Assembly (NCBI RefSeq): GCF_028728065.1
Contig: NZ_CP117811.1
Coordinates: 992,001 to 1,056,000 of the forward strand
Length of the DNA stretch: 64,000 bases
Reading direction: 5' to 3'
DNA from: Lentisphaera profundi
GTDB taxonomy: Bacteria; Verrucomicrobiota; Lentisphaeria; Lentisphaerales; Lentisphaeraceae
How positions within the stretch are numbered: the first letter of the stretch is position 1; the number at the start of each line of letters is the position of its first letter. The notes under the pieces are model-generated. The model was not told the origin of the DNA, searched no databases, and was given only the letters and a program-made list of their open reading frames with translations. A program made the translations under genes and the position numbers. Positions 36,316 to 44,316 of the stretch are shown one piece after another.

Positions 36316-37375
36316 TTAAATCACTCCCGAGAAGATTTTGTGGTGAGTTGCGTGTGATGACTTTGCCCGGAATGATACTTGGAGCTAAGTCATCTTGGCT
36401 ACGCAATTGCTGAATGAGTGCCGTGCAAAAGGCTTTTATATCTGAGCCTATACTTGAGACTGATAATTCGTCAAGGCTAGGGTGCTCATCAGCGATGGCG
36501 ACGACGGCCTGAGGGAACCATTGTTCTTGTTTAGCTAAAACATTGTGAAGTTCGGGCAGGTAATCGGGAGAGAAGACAATAAAAGCGTTCTTGTCATCGC
36601 TATCTTGAAGCTCATTTTTAAAGCTAGCTAATCGTTGAAAAAGGTCTTTTTCCACCGCAATAGTTTTTATGTCGCGCTCCAGTTTACCGGCGCGCAACCA
36701 AGCTTTTAGCAGACCTAAATAATAGAGTTGCTCGATGGATGAGTTTTCATCGCTAGATCTGACCACAACAAGCTTAGTGAAATGATCGCCACAGACTTGT
36801 TGGCCAGCTAATTCTCCATAGTGGAAATAATCAATTCTAACGAAGGGTGAATAGGGTGTATCGAGGGCTGGATTGAGGGCGACATTGGCAATTTGCTGAG
36901 TCTTTAATTGTGGCTGGATTTTTTGTGCCCAAGGAGCGGCGAGAATAGTGGCATTATAGCCGGAAAAATCTTTCACAGAAGAAGTGTATTCAGCTGGCTG
37001 AGCGCTGAGTGAGTTAGTGATTTTAAGACCTTCTTGGTGTTCACAGAGATACTGAAATATTTTCGCTTCAAGGGGATCTTCCAAGTAGCCCTTGCCCTGA
37101 CTAGCAAAGAGTAGATTTAGAGGTGCATCTCCTTCATTTCCAAAAATAAAGCGCGGGTGAACTTTGTAGCGACCCGTCTCGTTGCTGATCAAGTATTGCT
37201 CTTCGCAGAGTTGACTTACGGCATTCCAGATAGTGTGGCGTGAGCTACCAATGGCAGTCGCTAACGTTCGCAGGGGTGGTAGTAGTCCCGCGGTAGAAAA
37301 ATCACCTTGAACGATGCGTTCTTTGATGATCTGACTGACGTCTTTTTGGCCGAGGCGTTTTTTAGGTGTAGGCAT
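36308..37375 (-). CDS. GntR-type HTH regulator with LacI-like effector domain, paralogue
   Basis: 355 residues, with the same architecture as the gene it overlaps. HTH about 10-70: IKERIVQGDFSTAGLLPPLR, TLATAIGSSRHTIWNAVSQL, and GRYKVHPRF. A binding-protein-like domain follows (LNLLFASQGKGYLEDPLEA, YNATILAAPWAQ, FVRIDYFHYGELAGQQV). The two proteins differ widely in sequence, so the duplication is old. They may form a heteromer or sense two sugars (inference). It is the first gene of a two-gene operon. Confidence 0.83.
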   Translation of the reverse strand: MPTPKKRLGQKDVSQIIKERIVQGDFSTAGLLPPLRTLATAIGSSRHTIWNAVSQLCEEQYLISNETGRYKVHPRFIFGNEGDAPLNLLFASQGKGYLEDPLEAKIFQYLCEHQEGLKITNSLSAQPAEYTSSVKDFSGYNATILAAPWAQKIQPQLKTQQIANVALNPALDTPYSPFVRIDYFHYGELAGQQVCGDHFTKLVVVRSSDENSSIEQLYYLGLLKAWLRAGKLERDIKTIAVEKDLFQRLASFKNELQDSDDKNAFIVFSPDYLPELHNVLAKQEQWFPQAVVAIADEHPSLDELSVSSIGSDIKAFCTALIQQLRSQDDLAPSIIPGKVITRNSPQNLLGSDLNV

Positions 37376-37650
37376 AGGTAGAACTCTTTCATTAGCTTTA
37401 CTTATAAATTAGTTTATGATAGCTTAGCTATCAATGCTGATTTTCTTATAAAACCCAGATTAGCGTAAAAATAACAATGACAAAGATAATTTTTGTCAAA
37501 AAATGTCTATCTTGAGTTTAAATACAGCTCTTTTCAAGAGTGCGAGAAGCCAATGGCTAAGAAGCACGAGTCTGAATGGAGAGCTTTAGTAAGGACAGAG
37601 CTTAGGGGTTTCTGAGCGACACGAAGAAAAGCCTAAGCAGCTTAGTTGTT

Positions 37651-37941
37651 TTACAGTCTGTTATGCCAGTAGTTTGGACCTTGTTGTAATTGCATGATAG
37701 CAATGATAATAATTTCATCATCTTCTATTAGGTAAATTACACCATAAGGAAACCTATCGGTAATGCAACGACGTGTGTTTTTAGAGAGCTGTGCCCAAGC
37801 TTCAGGAAAGCCTAGTATGTGATCAATGCTTTTATAAACTTCAGATGCAAATTCAAAACCTAAATCTTCTTGACATTCATTGTAATAATCTACGGCCTGT
37901 TCAAATTCTTTTTCTGCTTGCGGGTCAAACGAAAAATTCAT
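37651..37941 (-). CDS. ParE/RelE-superfamily toxin
   Basis: 96 residues. Typical ParE/RelE pattern: MNFSFDPQAEKEFEQAVDYY, FASEVYKSIDHILGFPEAWA, RRCITDRFPYGVIYLIEDD, and the final IIAIMQLQQGPNYWHNRL, where the xRxPYxVxY core and the terminal W are classic. It would inhibit translation or gyrase. It overlaps the antitoxin gene upstream by 4 bp (ATGA), antitoxin first. No membrane or export signal. Confidence 0.88.
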   Translation of the reverse strand: MNFSFDPQAEKEFEQAVDYYNECQEDLGFEFASEVYKSIDHILGFPEAWAQLSKNTRRCITDRFPYGVIYLIEDDEIIIIAIMQLQQGPNYWHNRL

Positions 37942-38165
37942 TTTTTCATTTTGTTTTGGATTTTCCTAAAAACTTGATCGCCAGGAATAGTTTTCACTTC
38001 TCCTGACTTTATTTTAGAAACTCTTTGCTCTGCAACTTTTGCCCATTCAGCATCAATACTAGGATCAGGATGATTTAAACTTTCCAAGAGTCTGCTTGCT
38101 AGCATAGCTCTAATATCTACCGGAAGAGATACCATTTCTGAAATTAGTTCTTTTGTGTTTAGCAT
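37938..38165 (-). CDS. Antitoxin, putative addiction module component family
   Basis: 75 residues. It matches the PF09720-type addiction module component: a helical start (ISEMVSLPVDIRAMLASRLL ESL) followed by IDAEWAKVAEQRVSKIKSGE and a C-terminal IPGDQVFRKIQ, which usually blocks the partner ParE toxin. Its stop overlaps the toxin start in ATGA. It is the promoter-proximal gene, as usual for parD/parE-like pairs. Confidence 0.85.
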   Translation of the reverse strand: MLNTKELISEMVSLPVDIRAMLASRLLESLNHPDPSIDAEWAKVAEQRVSKIKSGEVKTIPGDQVFRKIQNKMKK

Positions 38166-38302
38166 CTGATTACCTTAGTGTTTGATCATGCTCTATAATA
38201 TGGAACTGGATTAAGTGTATTGCAATTTGGTTTCTAAATTTCTTTTTTAGCTAAGGAGCAGGATCAGCATTTGGCGCGTAAGTGGCAATAGACTGCATCC
38301 AC

Positions 38303-38596
38303 TTATTTGATGTTCCATGTCTTGTGTTTCGCTATCTTTGGAGGTTTTGCTTGCGGGTCGTGAAACCAAGTAGCTTTAGCTATGCGGAGGTAATCGCCAA
38401 GTGAGAGCTCAGTCTCCGTCATCCGTCCTTTGACAATCGCTAGATACTCGTCGGCTAGGTTTATCGTCTCATCGATAAATACTTGCAGCTCCTTAAGCCC
38501 GTCGATCATTCCCATGATCCCATCCACTTGGGTTTTGCCTGCAGTTATCTTACCGGGCCAGCGAATGAAAAAGGGAACATGGGGCCGTCTTTCCAT
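38303..38596 (-). pseudogene. Truncated sulfatase remnant
   Basis: A frame of 97 codons whose first ~25 (HVPFFIRWPGKITAGKTQVD, GIMGMID) match the mid-to-C-terminal part of S1 sulfatases (VPFxIRWPG). It is then joined to about 20 residues resembling the regulatory/leucine-rich tail and a sulfatase-like end (MTETELSLGDYLRIAKATWF). The catalytic N-terminal half with CxPSR is absent. It lies 35 bp after the intact sulfatase at 38631, suggesting leftovers of a deleted tandem sulfatase. Confidence 0.65.
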
Positions 38597-38630
38597 GATG
38601 CTATTAAAAGATCCTTTTTTATAGAATGAC

Positions 38631-40313
38631 TTACTCGCTTGTTTTGATTCTTGAGGTCCGTCCTAGTGGCCAAGGTGATTGATGTGCACTGAAAATATTT
38701 TTGAATGAGCGAGCTTGTTTGAGTTGAGCTTTATAATGGGGATTTCTGATTGGTATATAGCGCGTCTCTACCGTGCTGTTGATCCAGTGATTGAGTTTTT
38801 TGAAGAGTTGCTTGGTGCGTTCGGGCTCATGTTGCGATAGGTTGTTTGCTTCTGCTAAATCGGATTTCAAATTATAGAGCTCGAGGCCACCCTCCCAGTT
38901 TAAAATGAGTTTCCAATCACCTTGGCGAATAGCCGAGCGTGGTGCAGTGAGTGCGCCTTTTGTGAGGCCGACTTGAACATAAAAGGGGTAATGCCAGTAA
39001 AAGCTATCCCGTGAGTAGGCTTTGCTTTGGGGATCAGCTAGCAGGGGTACGAGTGATTGTCCATCGCCATAAGTCTTGTATGAATCTAAACTTTGACCAC
39101 TTAAATCGAGTAGGGTGGGGAAGATATCGTTGATGTCGACTGCACGATCACAGGTTTTTGCGGTGTACTTGCTTGGATACCAAACAAAGAGCGGGACGCG
39201 AATGCCGCCTTCGTAGAGCAGGGCTTTTTCGCCTTTGAGTGGAGTGTTATTAGTGATTGTTGCCTTGCCATTTTCGTCTGGGTGAACGATGCCACCATTA
39301 TCGGACATAAAAATAATAATAGTGTTGTCGAGTTGATTAGAGTCTTTTAAAGTCTGTATCATTGCACCGACGCAATCGTCCATCGCTTTTAGCATGCCGG
39401 CATAAGTGGGGTTGCTCTGCTGATTCCAGCCGCGAGTCTTTTTTTGAGCAAAATGTTTAATGTCGGCTTTTTTGGCTTGCAGAGGAGTGTGAACCGCAAA
39501 TTGACAGAAGTAGAGTAAGAAGGGCTTGTCAGATTTTTGATTTTGTTTGATGTATTGGCAGGCTTGCTCGGCGAGGTCGTCGGTGAGGTAGTCCTTGCCC
39601 GTTGCAGCTCCGCTTTTTCCTTGATGAAGTTCGCTTTGCGCCATTTTTTCGTGCTGTTTTTTCTTGAGATCCCAGCGTTTCCGCCAGTTAAAATAGGGTG
39701 AGCCACCGGCATCAAACCAAGCGATTTCTTCAAAGCCCTGATCGGCAGGTGCAAAGCCTTTTGAGCCGTGACCGCCCAAGTGCCATTTGCCGATAAAGGC
39801 CGATTTATAATCTGTCATAGCTTCCGCAAAAGTGACTTCGTCCAAGGGTAGAGCAATATTTGTCATTGCTTGAGTCAGGGGCCATGGAGCTCGATCGGTT
39901 TTGTTGAAAAAGCCATCTTGTGCAGCAAAGCCAGCAGGGGGTGTCTGTCCTTGGTTATAATAAGTTTCATAGAAGCCTGGGGTAGCGGTCATAAAGCCAT
40001 GTCTTGAGGAGTGTTTACCGGTGATTATACTCGAGCGGCTCGGGGAGCATAAGTTAGAGGCATAGGCCTGGGTGAACATGACCCCTTGATCGACTAATTG
40101 ATCAATGTGGGGCGTCTCGTAAAAAAGTTCAGATCTATCGATATTTTTGATTTTACTGGCATAGGCCGCCAAGTCCATATAGCCTAAGTCATCTGCTAAG
40201 ATAAAAATAATATTGGGCTTTGTCGATGATTCTTTAGACTGAAGTTGACTGCTATGGAGCATTAAGCAAGTACTTATCAGACTGAAAAATTGAAGTGTGG
40301 AAATGATTTTCAT
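38631..40313 (-). CDS. Secreted sulfatase, family S1, Cys-type
   Basis: 560 residues with a signal peptide (MKIISTLQFFSLISTCLML). Landmarks: ILADDLGYMDLAAYASKI (metal Asp pair near 41), C89-S-P-S-R93, GKWHLGGHG near 180, MSDNGGIVHPDENGKATITN near 330, and GGIRVPLFVWYP near 368. It is the third gene of the symporter-sulfatase-sulfatase operon and starts 30 bp after the upstream sulfatase. A long insert between CxPSR and GKWH (FYETYYNQGQTPPAGFAA) sets it apart from the other sulfatases. Substrate is unknown. Confidence 0.92.
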   Translation of the reverse strand: MKIISTLQFFSLISTCLMLHSSQLQSKESSTKPNIIFILADDLGYMDLAAYASKIKNIDRSELFYETPHIDQLVDQGVMFTQAYASNLCSPSRSSIITGKHSSRHGFMTATPGFYETYYNQGQTPPAGFAAQDGFFNKTDRAPWPLTQAMTNIALPLDEVTFAEAMTDYKSAFIGKWHLGGHGSKGFAPADQGFEEIAWFDAGGSPYFNWRKRWDLKKKQHEKMAQSELHQGKSGAATGKDYLTDDLAEQACQYIKQNQKSDKPFLLYFCQFAVHTPLQAKKADIKHFAQKKTRGWNQQSNPTYAGMLKAMDDCVGAMIQTLKDSNQLDNTIIIFMSDNGGIVHPDENGKATITNNTPLKGEKALLYEGGIRVPLFVWYPSKYTAKTCDRAVDINDIFPTLLDLSGQSLDSYKTYGDGQSLVPLLADPQSKAYSRDSFYWHYPFYVQVGLTKGALTAPRSAIRQGDWKLILNWEGGLELYNLKSDLAEANNLSQHEPERTKQLFKKLNHWINSTVETRYIPIRNPHYKAQLKQARSFKNIFSAHQSPWPLGRTSRIKTSE

Positions 40314-40343
40314 TTATTTATGACTCCGTGATTTACTCAATGA

Positions 40344-41801
40344 TTATTTGCCGATGCCAAAGTAGTGCTTGAACCAAGGGGCCTCGCGACCATAGGGCTG
40401 AGTGTAATCAGCTCTTAATTGGCTACGACTCCATTGACTAAGTTTTTTATGTAAACGGCTAGCAATTTCTGGGTGTGTAGCAATGAGATTATTAGATTCG
40501 GGTGTTGAGCTTTCCATATCAAAGAGCATTTGCACGCCATTTTCTAGTTCTAATAACTTCCATTTACTTGAGCGAATGGCTGATTGGCCCCAGAAACGCC
40601 AATACAAGAATTGGTGTGGATCTTTAGCGGATTTATGACTAAGGTGAGGGAGCAGGTTAACGCCATCAATTTCACCTGGGGCCGTCTTGATTTTTGCTAG
40701 TGCTAAGGCGGTGGCACCCGCATCCATGGTGCTTACGGGCTTATGATAAACTTGAGCGGGGATTTTACCTTTCCAGTAGACGAGATAAGGGACGCGCACT
40801 CCACCTTCGGAGATCATGCCCTTTTCGCCTCGCATAGGACCATTTATCGAGCCATCCCATCCAGGCTTATCAAAGGGCTCGTCGGCCATATGTATGTTAA
40901 GCGGTGCGCCATTATCAGCAAAATAAAAAATGATTGTATTTTCTTCGATTTCATATTTTTGCAAAGATTGCATGATCGCACCCACACCATCATCAATCGC
41001 GGCGAGTGATGCGAGGGCCCAGCGTCTGCGTTCAGCCATTTCAGCGGGAAAACGATCAAAATGTTTTTTGACGAATTCAATGGGAACGTGCGGAGCAAAA
41101 TAACTTAATTGGAGGTAGAAAGCTTGTTGATGATTGCGTTTGATGAAGGCTAAAGCGGCATCAGTTTGTTTATCGACGCGAAAAGTTTTTTGATCTATTT
41201 CACGTTCGTGCTTAATGGACTTGCCTTGCAGATCGTAATTCCTCAAATAAGAAGACATCGTACCATCATAATAATCTGTGTAGCCTCGGTTCATGGGCAG
41301 GTATGGATCAGCTAATTGATGCGGTATGCGTGGATTCTTTTGCTTAAGTCCTTGAGGCCAATTTTTTTTCATCCAGTGACGGCTATTTCTATTAGGTTCA
41401 AGGTGCCATTTTCCCACAAAGCCTGTTGTGTAGCCTACTTTTTTTAGGCGTTGAGCAATGGTAAGTTCTTTAATATCCATGGGGGCATAAGAGTTGCCAT
41501 CCAAGCCAAAACGAGTCTGGTATCGAGAGGTGACTATAGCGGCTCGAGAGGGGATGCATTGAGGGGCGGTGGCATAGCCATTGGTGATGACGGCTCCATT
41601 TTCTGAGAGCCGGTCTAAATTTGGTGTCATGATATCCTTTGAGAGGCCATAGGCGCCAAAGTCGGCATAGCCGTGGTCGTCGGTCAGGATGACGATGATA
41701 TTGGGAGGTCGAGTTTCTTTTGCCAAAATGTTATTAGCGCATAAGCCCAAAAGAAGTAGGGATAAAGTCTGTATCGCTTTTTGAGCTGAAGCCTGGGGCA
41801 T
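40344..41801 (-). CDS. Secreted sulfatase, family S1, Cys-type
   Basis: 485 residues. The signal peptide is near 8-28 (LLLLGLCANNILA). Landmarks: ILTDDHGYADFGAYG, C82-I-P-S-R86, GKWHLEPN near 125, FADNGAPLN near 295, and EGGVRVPYLVYWKGKIPA near 330. Ile at position 2 of the motif is less common but fits CxPxR. It sits 11 bp after the MFS gene, so transport and desulfation are co-expressed. A DAGATALALAK-like stretch near 350 matches the usual sulfatase C-subdomain. Confidence 0.92.
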   Translation of the reverse strand: MPQASAQKAIQTLSLLLLGLCANNILAKETRPPNIIVILTDDHGYADFGAYGLSKDIMTPNLDRLSENGAVITNGYATAPQCIPSRAAIVTSRYQTRFGLDGNSYAPMDIKELTIAQRLKKVGYTTGFVGKWHLEPNRNSRHWMKKNWPQGLKQKNPRIPHQLADPYLPMNRGYTDYYDGTMSSYLRNYDLQGKSIKHEREIDQKTFRVDKQTDAALAFIKRNHQQAFYLQLSYFAPHVPIEFVKKHFDRFPAEMAERRRWALASLAAIDDGVGAIMQSLQKYEIEENTIIFYFADNGAPLNIHMADEPFDKPGWDGSINGPMRGEKGMISEGGVRVPYLVYWKGKIPAQVYHKPVSTMDAGATALALAKIKTAPGEIDGVNLLPHLSHKSAKDPHQFLYWRFWGQSAIRSSKWKLLELENGVQMLFDMESSTPESNNLIATHPEIASRLHKKLSQWSRSQLRADYTQPYGREAPWFKHYFGIGK

Positions 41802-41812
41802 GATGAGTTTCC

Positions 41813-43222
41813 TTAAGTTAATGGATTAGCTGAATTTCTAGCATCTAGAAGACGTCGGGTTTCTGCTGATTTAGCTCGAGTGATGGGGTAAAAAATAAAA
41901 ATAATAATGCCGGCAACTAAACCGCTGGCTTGAATGATGATAAAAAGCTTATGGAGAGTGGCCGCCACTGCTACATCAACACCTTGTGTGGCATCGCTCA
42001 CACCAGCAAATTTGATAACTAAGCCGCCTGTAAGTCCGGTGATAGCGACACCCGATTTGAGTGCCAAGCTTTTGACGGCACCAAACATGCCTTCACGGCG
42101 CCTGTCGCTGCGCAGCTCGTCTTCGTCGCAGATATCTGCGGTCATCGAGTCGATGAGCAACCAGCAGCCTTGTTGGCCCATGCCATAAAAGAAAAAAGAG
42201 ATGGCTTGAGGATGGAATTTAAAGCCCCAGAATTCATGGACTTGGAAGCCTGCTTGCATCGTGAAAATCATGGAGCCCACGGAGATGAGTGCTAAGGATA
42301 GCCCAATAATCATGGTTTCTTTCTTGCCTGTCTTCGCTGAAATAATGGCGGCTAGGCGAACGCCCAAATAAGCTCCCACGACGGCGAGCATGCCACCGAG
42401 TGCCGAAACTTCCGCGGCTAATTTTTTATCGCCGGCAAAAACGTGATAGATATTGACGTAAAGGGCTAAGGCAGCAGAAGTGAGTAGGCCAGTTATAATA
42501 ATAACATAGCCACTGAGTAATAAGCGAAAGGGCCCATCTTTGATCGTTTCGATAAGGGCTTTTCCGAGTTTGAGTTTTTCTTGTTTCTTTGGAATGATGT
42601 TTTCACGACAAAGAATAGCGGGCAACAAACCCGTGATAAGCACTGTGACAGCGACAATGAGGCTAACCCAACGCGCGCCTTTGAGAATGTCGCCCTCAAA
42701 AATATCATGCTGACACCAAGCGTAAAGGTTGGGAATGCAAAGTCCAGCTAATAGGCCGATATACATTCTCCAGCTCATAGCTTTGGTGCGTTCATCATAA
42801 TCATTGCTTAATTCGAAGCCCAGAGCTGTGTAGGGTACGACAAACATAGTGTAGGTCAGCGCATAGACTGTGCTGACTATAGCAAAGTAGATGATCGAAG
42901 CTTCTTTGCCTGAAAAAGGTGGCATCCAAAGTAGGGGGAGTAAAATAGCGCTCAGTAGGGCGCCCACAAAAATCCACGGGCGTCTGCGGCCCCAGCGACT
43001 TCGAGTATTATCTGAAATGTTTCCCATGAGGGGATCAGTGATGGCATCAAAAAGGCGGGGTAGCATGAGCGCCATGCCGACCCAGACAGGATCTATGCCG
43101 AGTTCAATATTATAGATAGGGAGGGCGAGAATCATCAGCATTTGAAAGATGAAGTTGTCGGCCCAGCCGCCCATGCCCCAAGAGATGCGCGCCTTTAAGG
43201 GTACTAATTGATTTTGATTCAT
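41813..43222 (-). CDS. GPH-type (MelB-like) sugar:cation symporter, MFS
   Basis: 469 residues with about 12 hydrophobic segments. The family signature is near the start: GGWADNFIFQMLMILALPI, then PRLFDAITDPLMGNISDNTR and SRWGRRRPWIFVGA, the DPxxGxxxDxTxxxxGRRRP pattern of glycoside-pentoside-hexuronide symporters. Another conserved cytoplasmic loop carries DICDEDELRSDRRREGMFGA near 385. It imports a sugar or oligosaccharide using Na+ or H+. It is first in the operon with the two sulfatases, so the likely cargo is a desulfated saccharide. No SD is obvious before the ATG. Confidence 0.92.
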   Translation of the reverse strand: MNQNQLVPLKARISWGMGGWADNFIFQMLMILALPIYNIELGIDPVWVGMALMLPRLFDAITDPLMGNISDNTRSRWGRRRPWIFVGALLSAILLPLLWMPPFSGKEASIIYFAIVSTVYALTYTMFVVPYTALGFELSNDYDERTKAMSWRMYIGLLAGLCIPNLYAWCQHDIFEGDILKGARWVSLIVAVTVLITGLLPAILCRENIIPKKQEKLKLGKALIETIKDGPFRLLLSGYVIIITGLLTSAALALYVNIYHVFAGDKKLAAEVSALGGMLAVVGAYLGVRLAAIISAKTGKKETMIIGLSLALISVGSMIFTMQAGFQVHEFWGFKFHPQAISFFFYGMGQQGCWLLIDSMTADICDEDELRSDRRREGMFGAVKSLALKSGVAITGLTGGLVIKFAGVSDATQGVDVAVAATLHKLFIIIQASGLVAGIIIFIFYPITRAKSAETRRLLDARNSANPLT

Positions 43223-43407
43223 ATTTTATCAAATTTTTATTTAGTTAAATATTCACTACAATAGAGCCTATGTTATTTCTGTCAATAGAAGTCATTAACT
43301 ATACTGGCTTTAGCTGCCTTTTTTTTGTAATTTAGGCTCGTCTCCCTTCTTCTTAATTACCTTTAACTAGTAATAAAGTTGTTTTGGATAAAAAATAATG
43401 CCAAGTA

Positions 43408-43436
43408 TTGACATTTTTTAATAGAGCTATTATAAT
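43408..43436 (+). promoter_or_regulatory. Perfect sigma-70-type promoter for the 43480 operon
   Basis: TTGACA (43408-43413), a 17-bp spacer and TATAAT (43431-43436), 44 nt before the ATG. Confidence 0.85.
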
Positions 43437-43479
43437 ATAATCATTAAGACTCAATCAAGAGATTTAAGAGGACACTAAA

Positions 43480-44262
43480 ATGCAGAAGCGCTTTACTTTA
43501 ATCGAGCTCCTAGTTGTAATAGCAATCATAGGCATACTTGCGTCATTATTACTTCCAGTGCTAGGCAGCGCTAGGGAGAGGGCTAAACGTGCTGTTTGTA
43601 AATCTAATCTAAAGCAGATTGGTGTAGCCACTGTAATATATGCTGATGATAATGATGGTTTTTATATGACTCAGCTTAATGCTATATCCTGGGATGATAA
43701 GTTAAGTACTTATGATTCACGGAACTTAACAAGTATCCAAATGAGTCAAGATTATAATAACTTTGCTGCGGCAACGGGAACTTCTGCTGATATGCATAAA
43801 CTCTATGCCTGCCCATCTGATGATGTGCCGAGGGTGGGAGCACGTGTCACTAGGTCTTATGTTCCCAACGCTTACACTACAGGGGGATGGGCTAATATGT
43901 GGACAGGGATAGTGGGAGAAGGGGATGAATCACGACAAATAACGTCCGTGTCGGATCCAGCTAAAAGTATAGCTTTTTTTGAATGGCACCATGATGCGAA
44001 TGGGGTCGGTGGTACTGGTAATGGAGTAGGCAAGGGCTCGCCAGCAACACTTGTGTTAGATATAAATGCGGGCAAGGAATATACTAAGCATGCTTATGAA
44101 TTGTCGAATTATCTGATGGTAGACGGCCATGTTTCCTCTATGACGTACAGAAATAGTGTAGAGGTCCATTCTCAACGAACGGGCTATCGCACAGCGAGTA
44201 ATCCTTATAGCGTGGGTCTTGGTGGCAATAACCTCATAGGCACTTACTGGGATTGTAACTAG
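43480..44262 (+). CDS. Prepilin-like protein with DGH motif
   Basis: 260 residues. The leader [18 protein letters not shown] is a class III prepilin signal. Family marks: [20 protein letters not shown] near 68-88, [12 protein letters not shown] near 110, and [17 protein letters not shown] near 220. AGAGGA SD upstream. It has a perfect consensus promoter and is followed after 54 bp by the GH106-like gene, so a strongly transcribed prepilin gene leads a catabolic operon. Function is unknown beyond likely assembly by a pilus-type machine. Confidence 0.9.
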   Translation: MQKRFTLIELLVVIAIIGILASLLLPVLGSARERAKRAVCKSNLKQIGVATVIYADDNDGFYMTQLNAISWDDKLSTYDSRNLTSIQMSQDYNNFAAATGTSADMHKLYACPSDDVPRVGARVTRSYVPNAYTTGGWANMWTGIVGEGDESRQITSVSDPAKSIAFFEWHHDANGVGGTGNGVGKGSPATLVLDINAGKEYTKHAYELSNYLMVDGHVSSMTYRNSVEVHSQRTGYRTASNPYSVGLGGNNLIGTYWDCN

Positions 44263-44316
44263 ATTTCTATACTTGATAATAGCTCAATTTAACGTGACTC
44301 AGAGAAAAGGATATTT

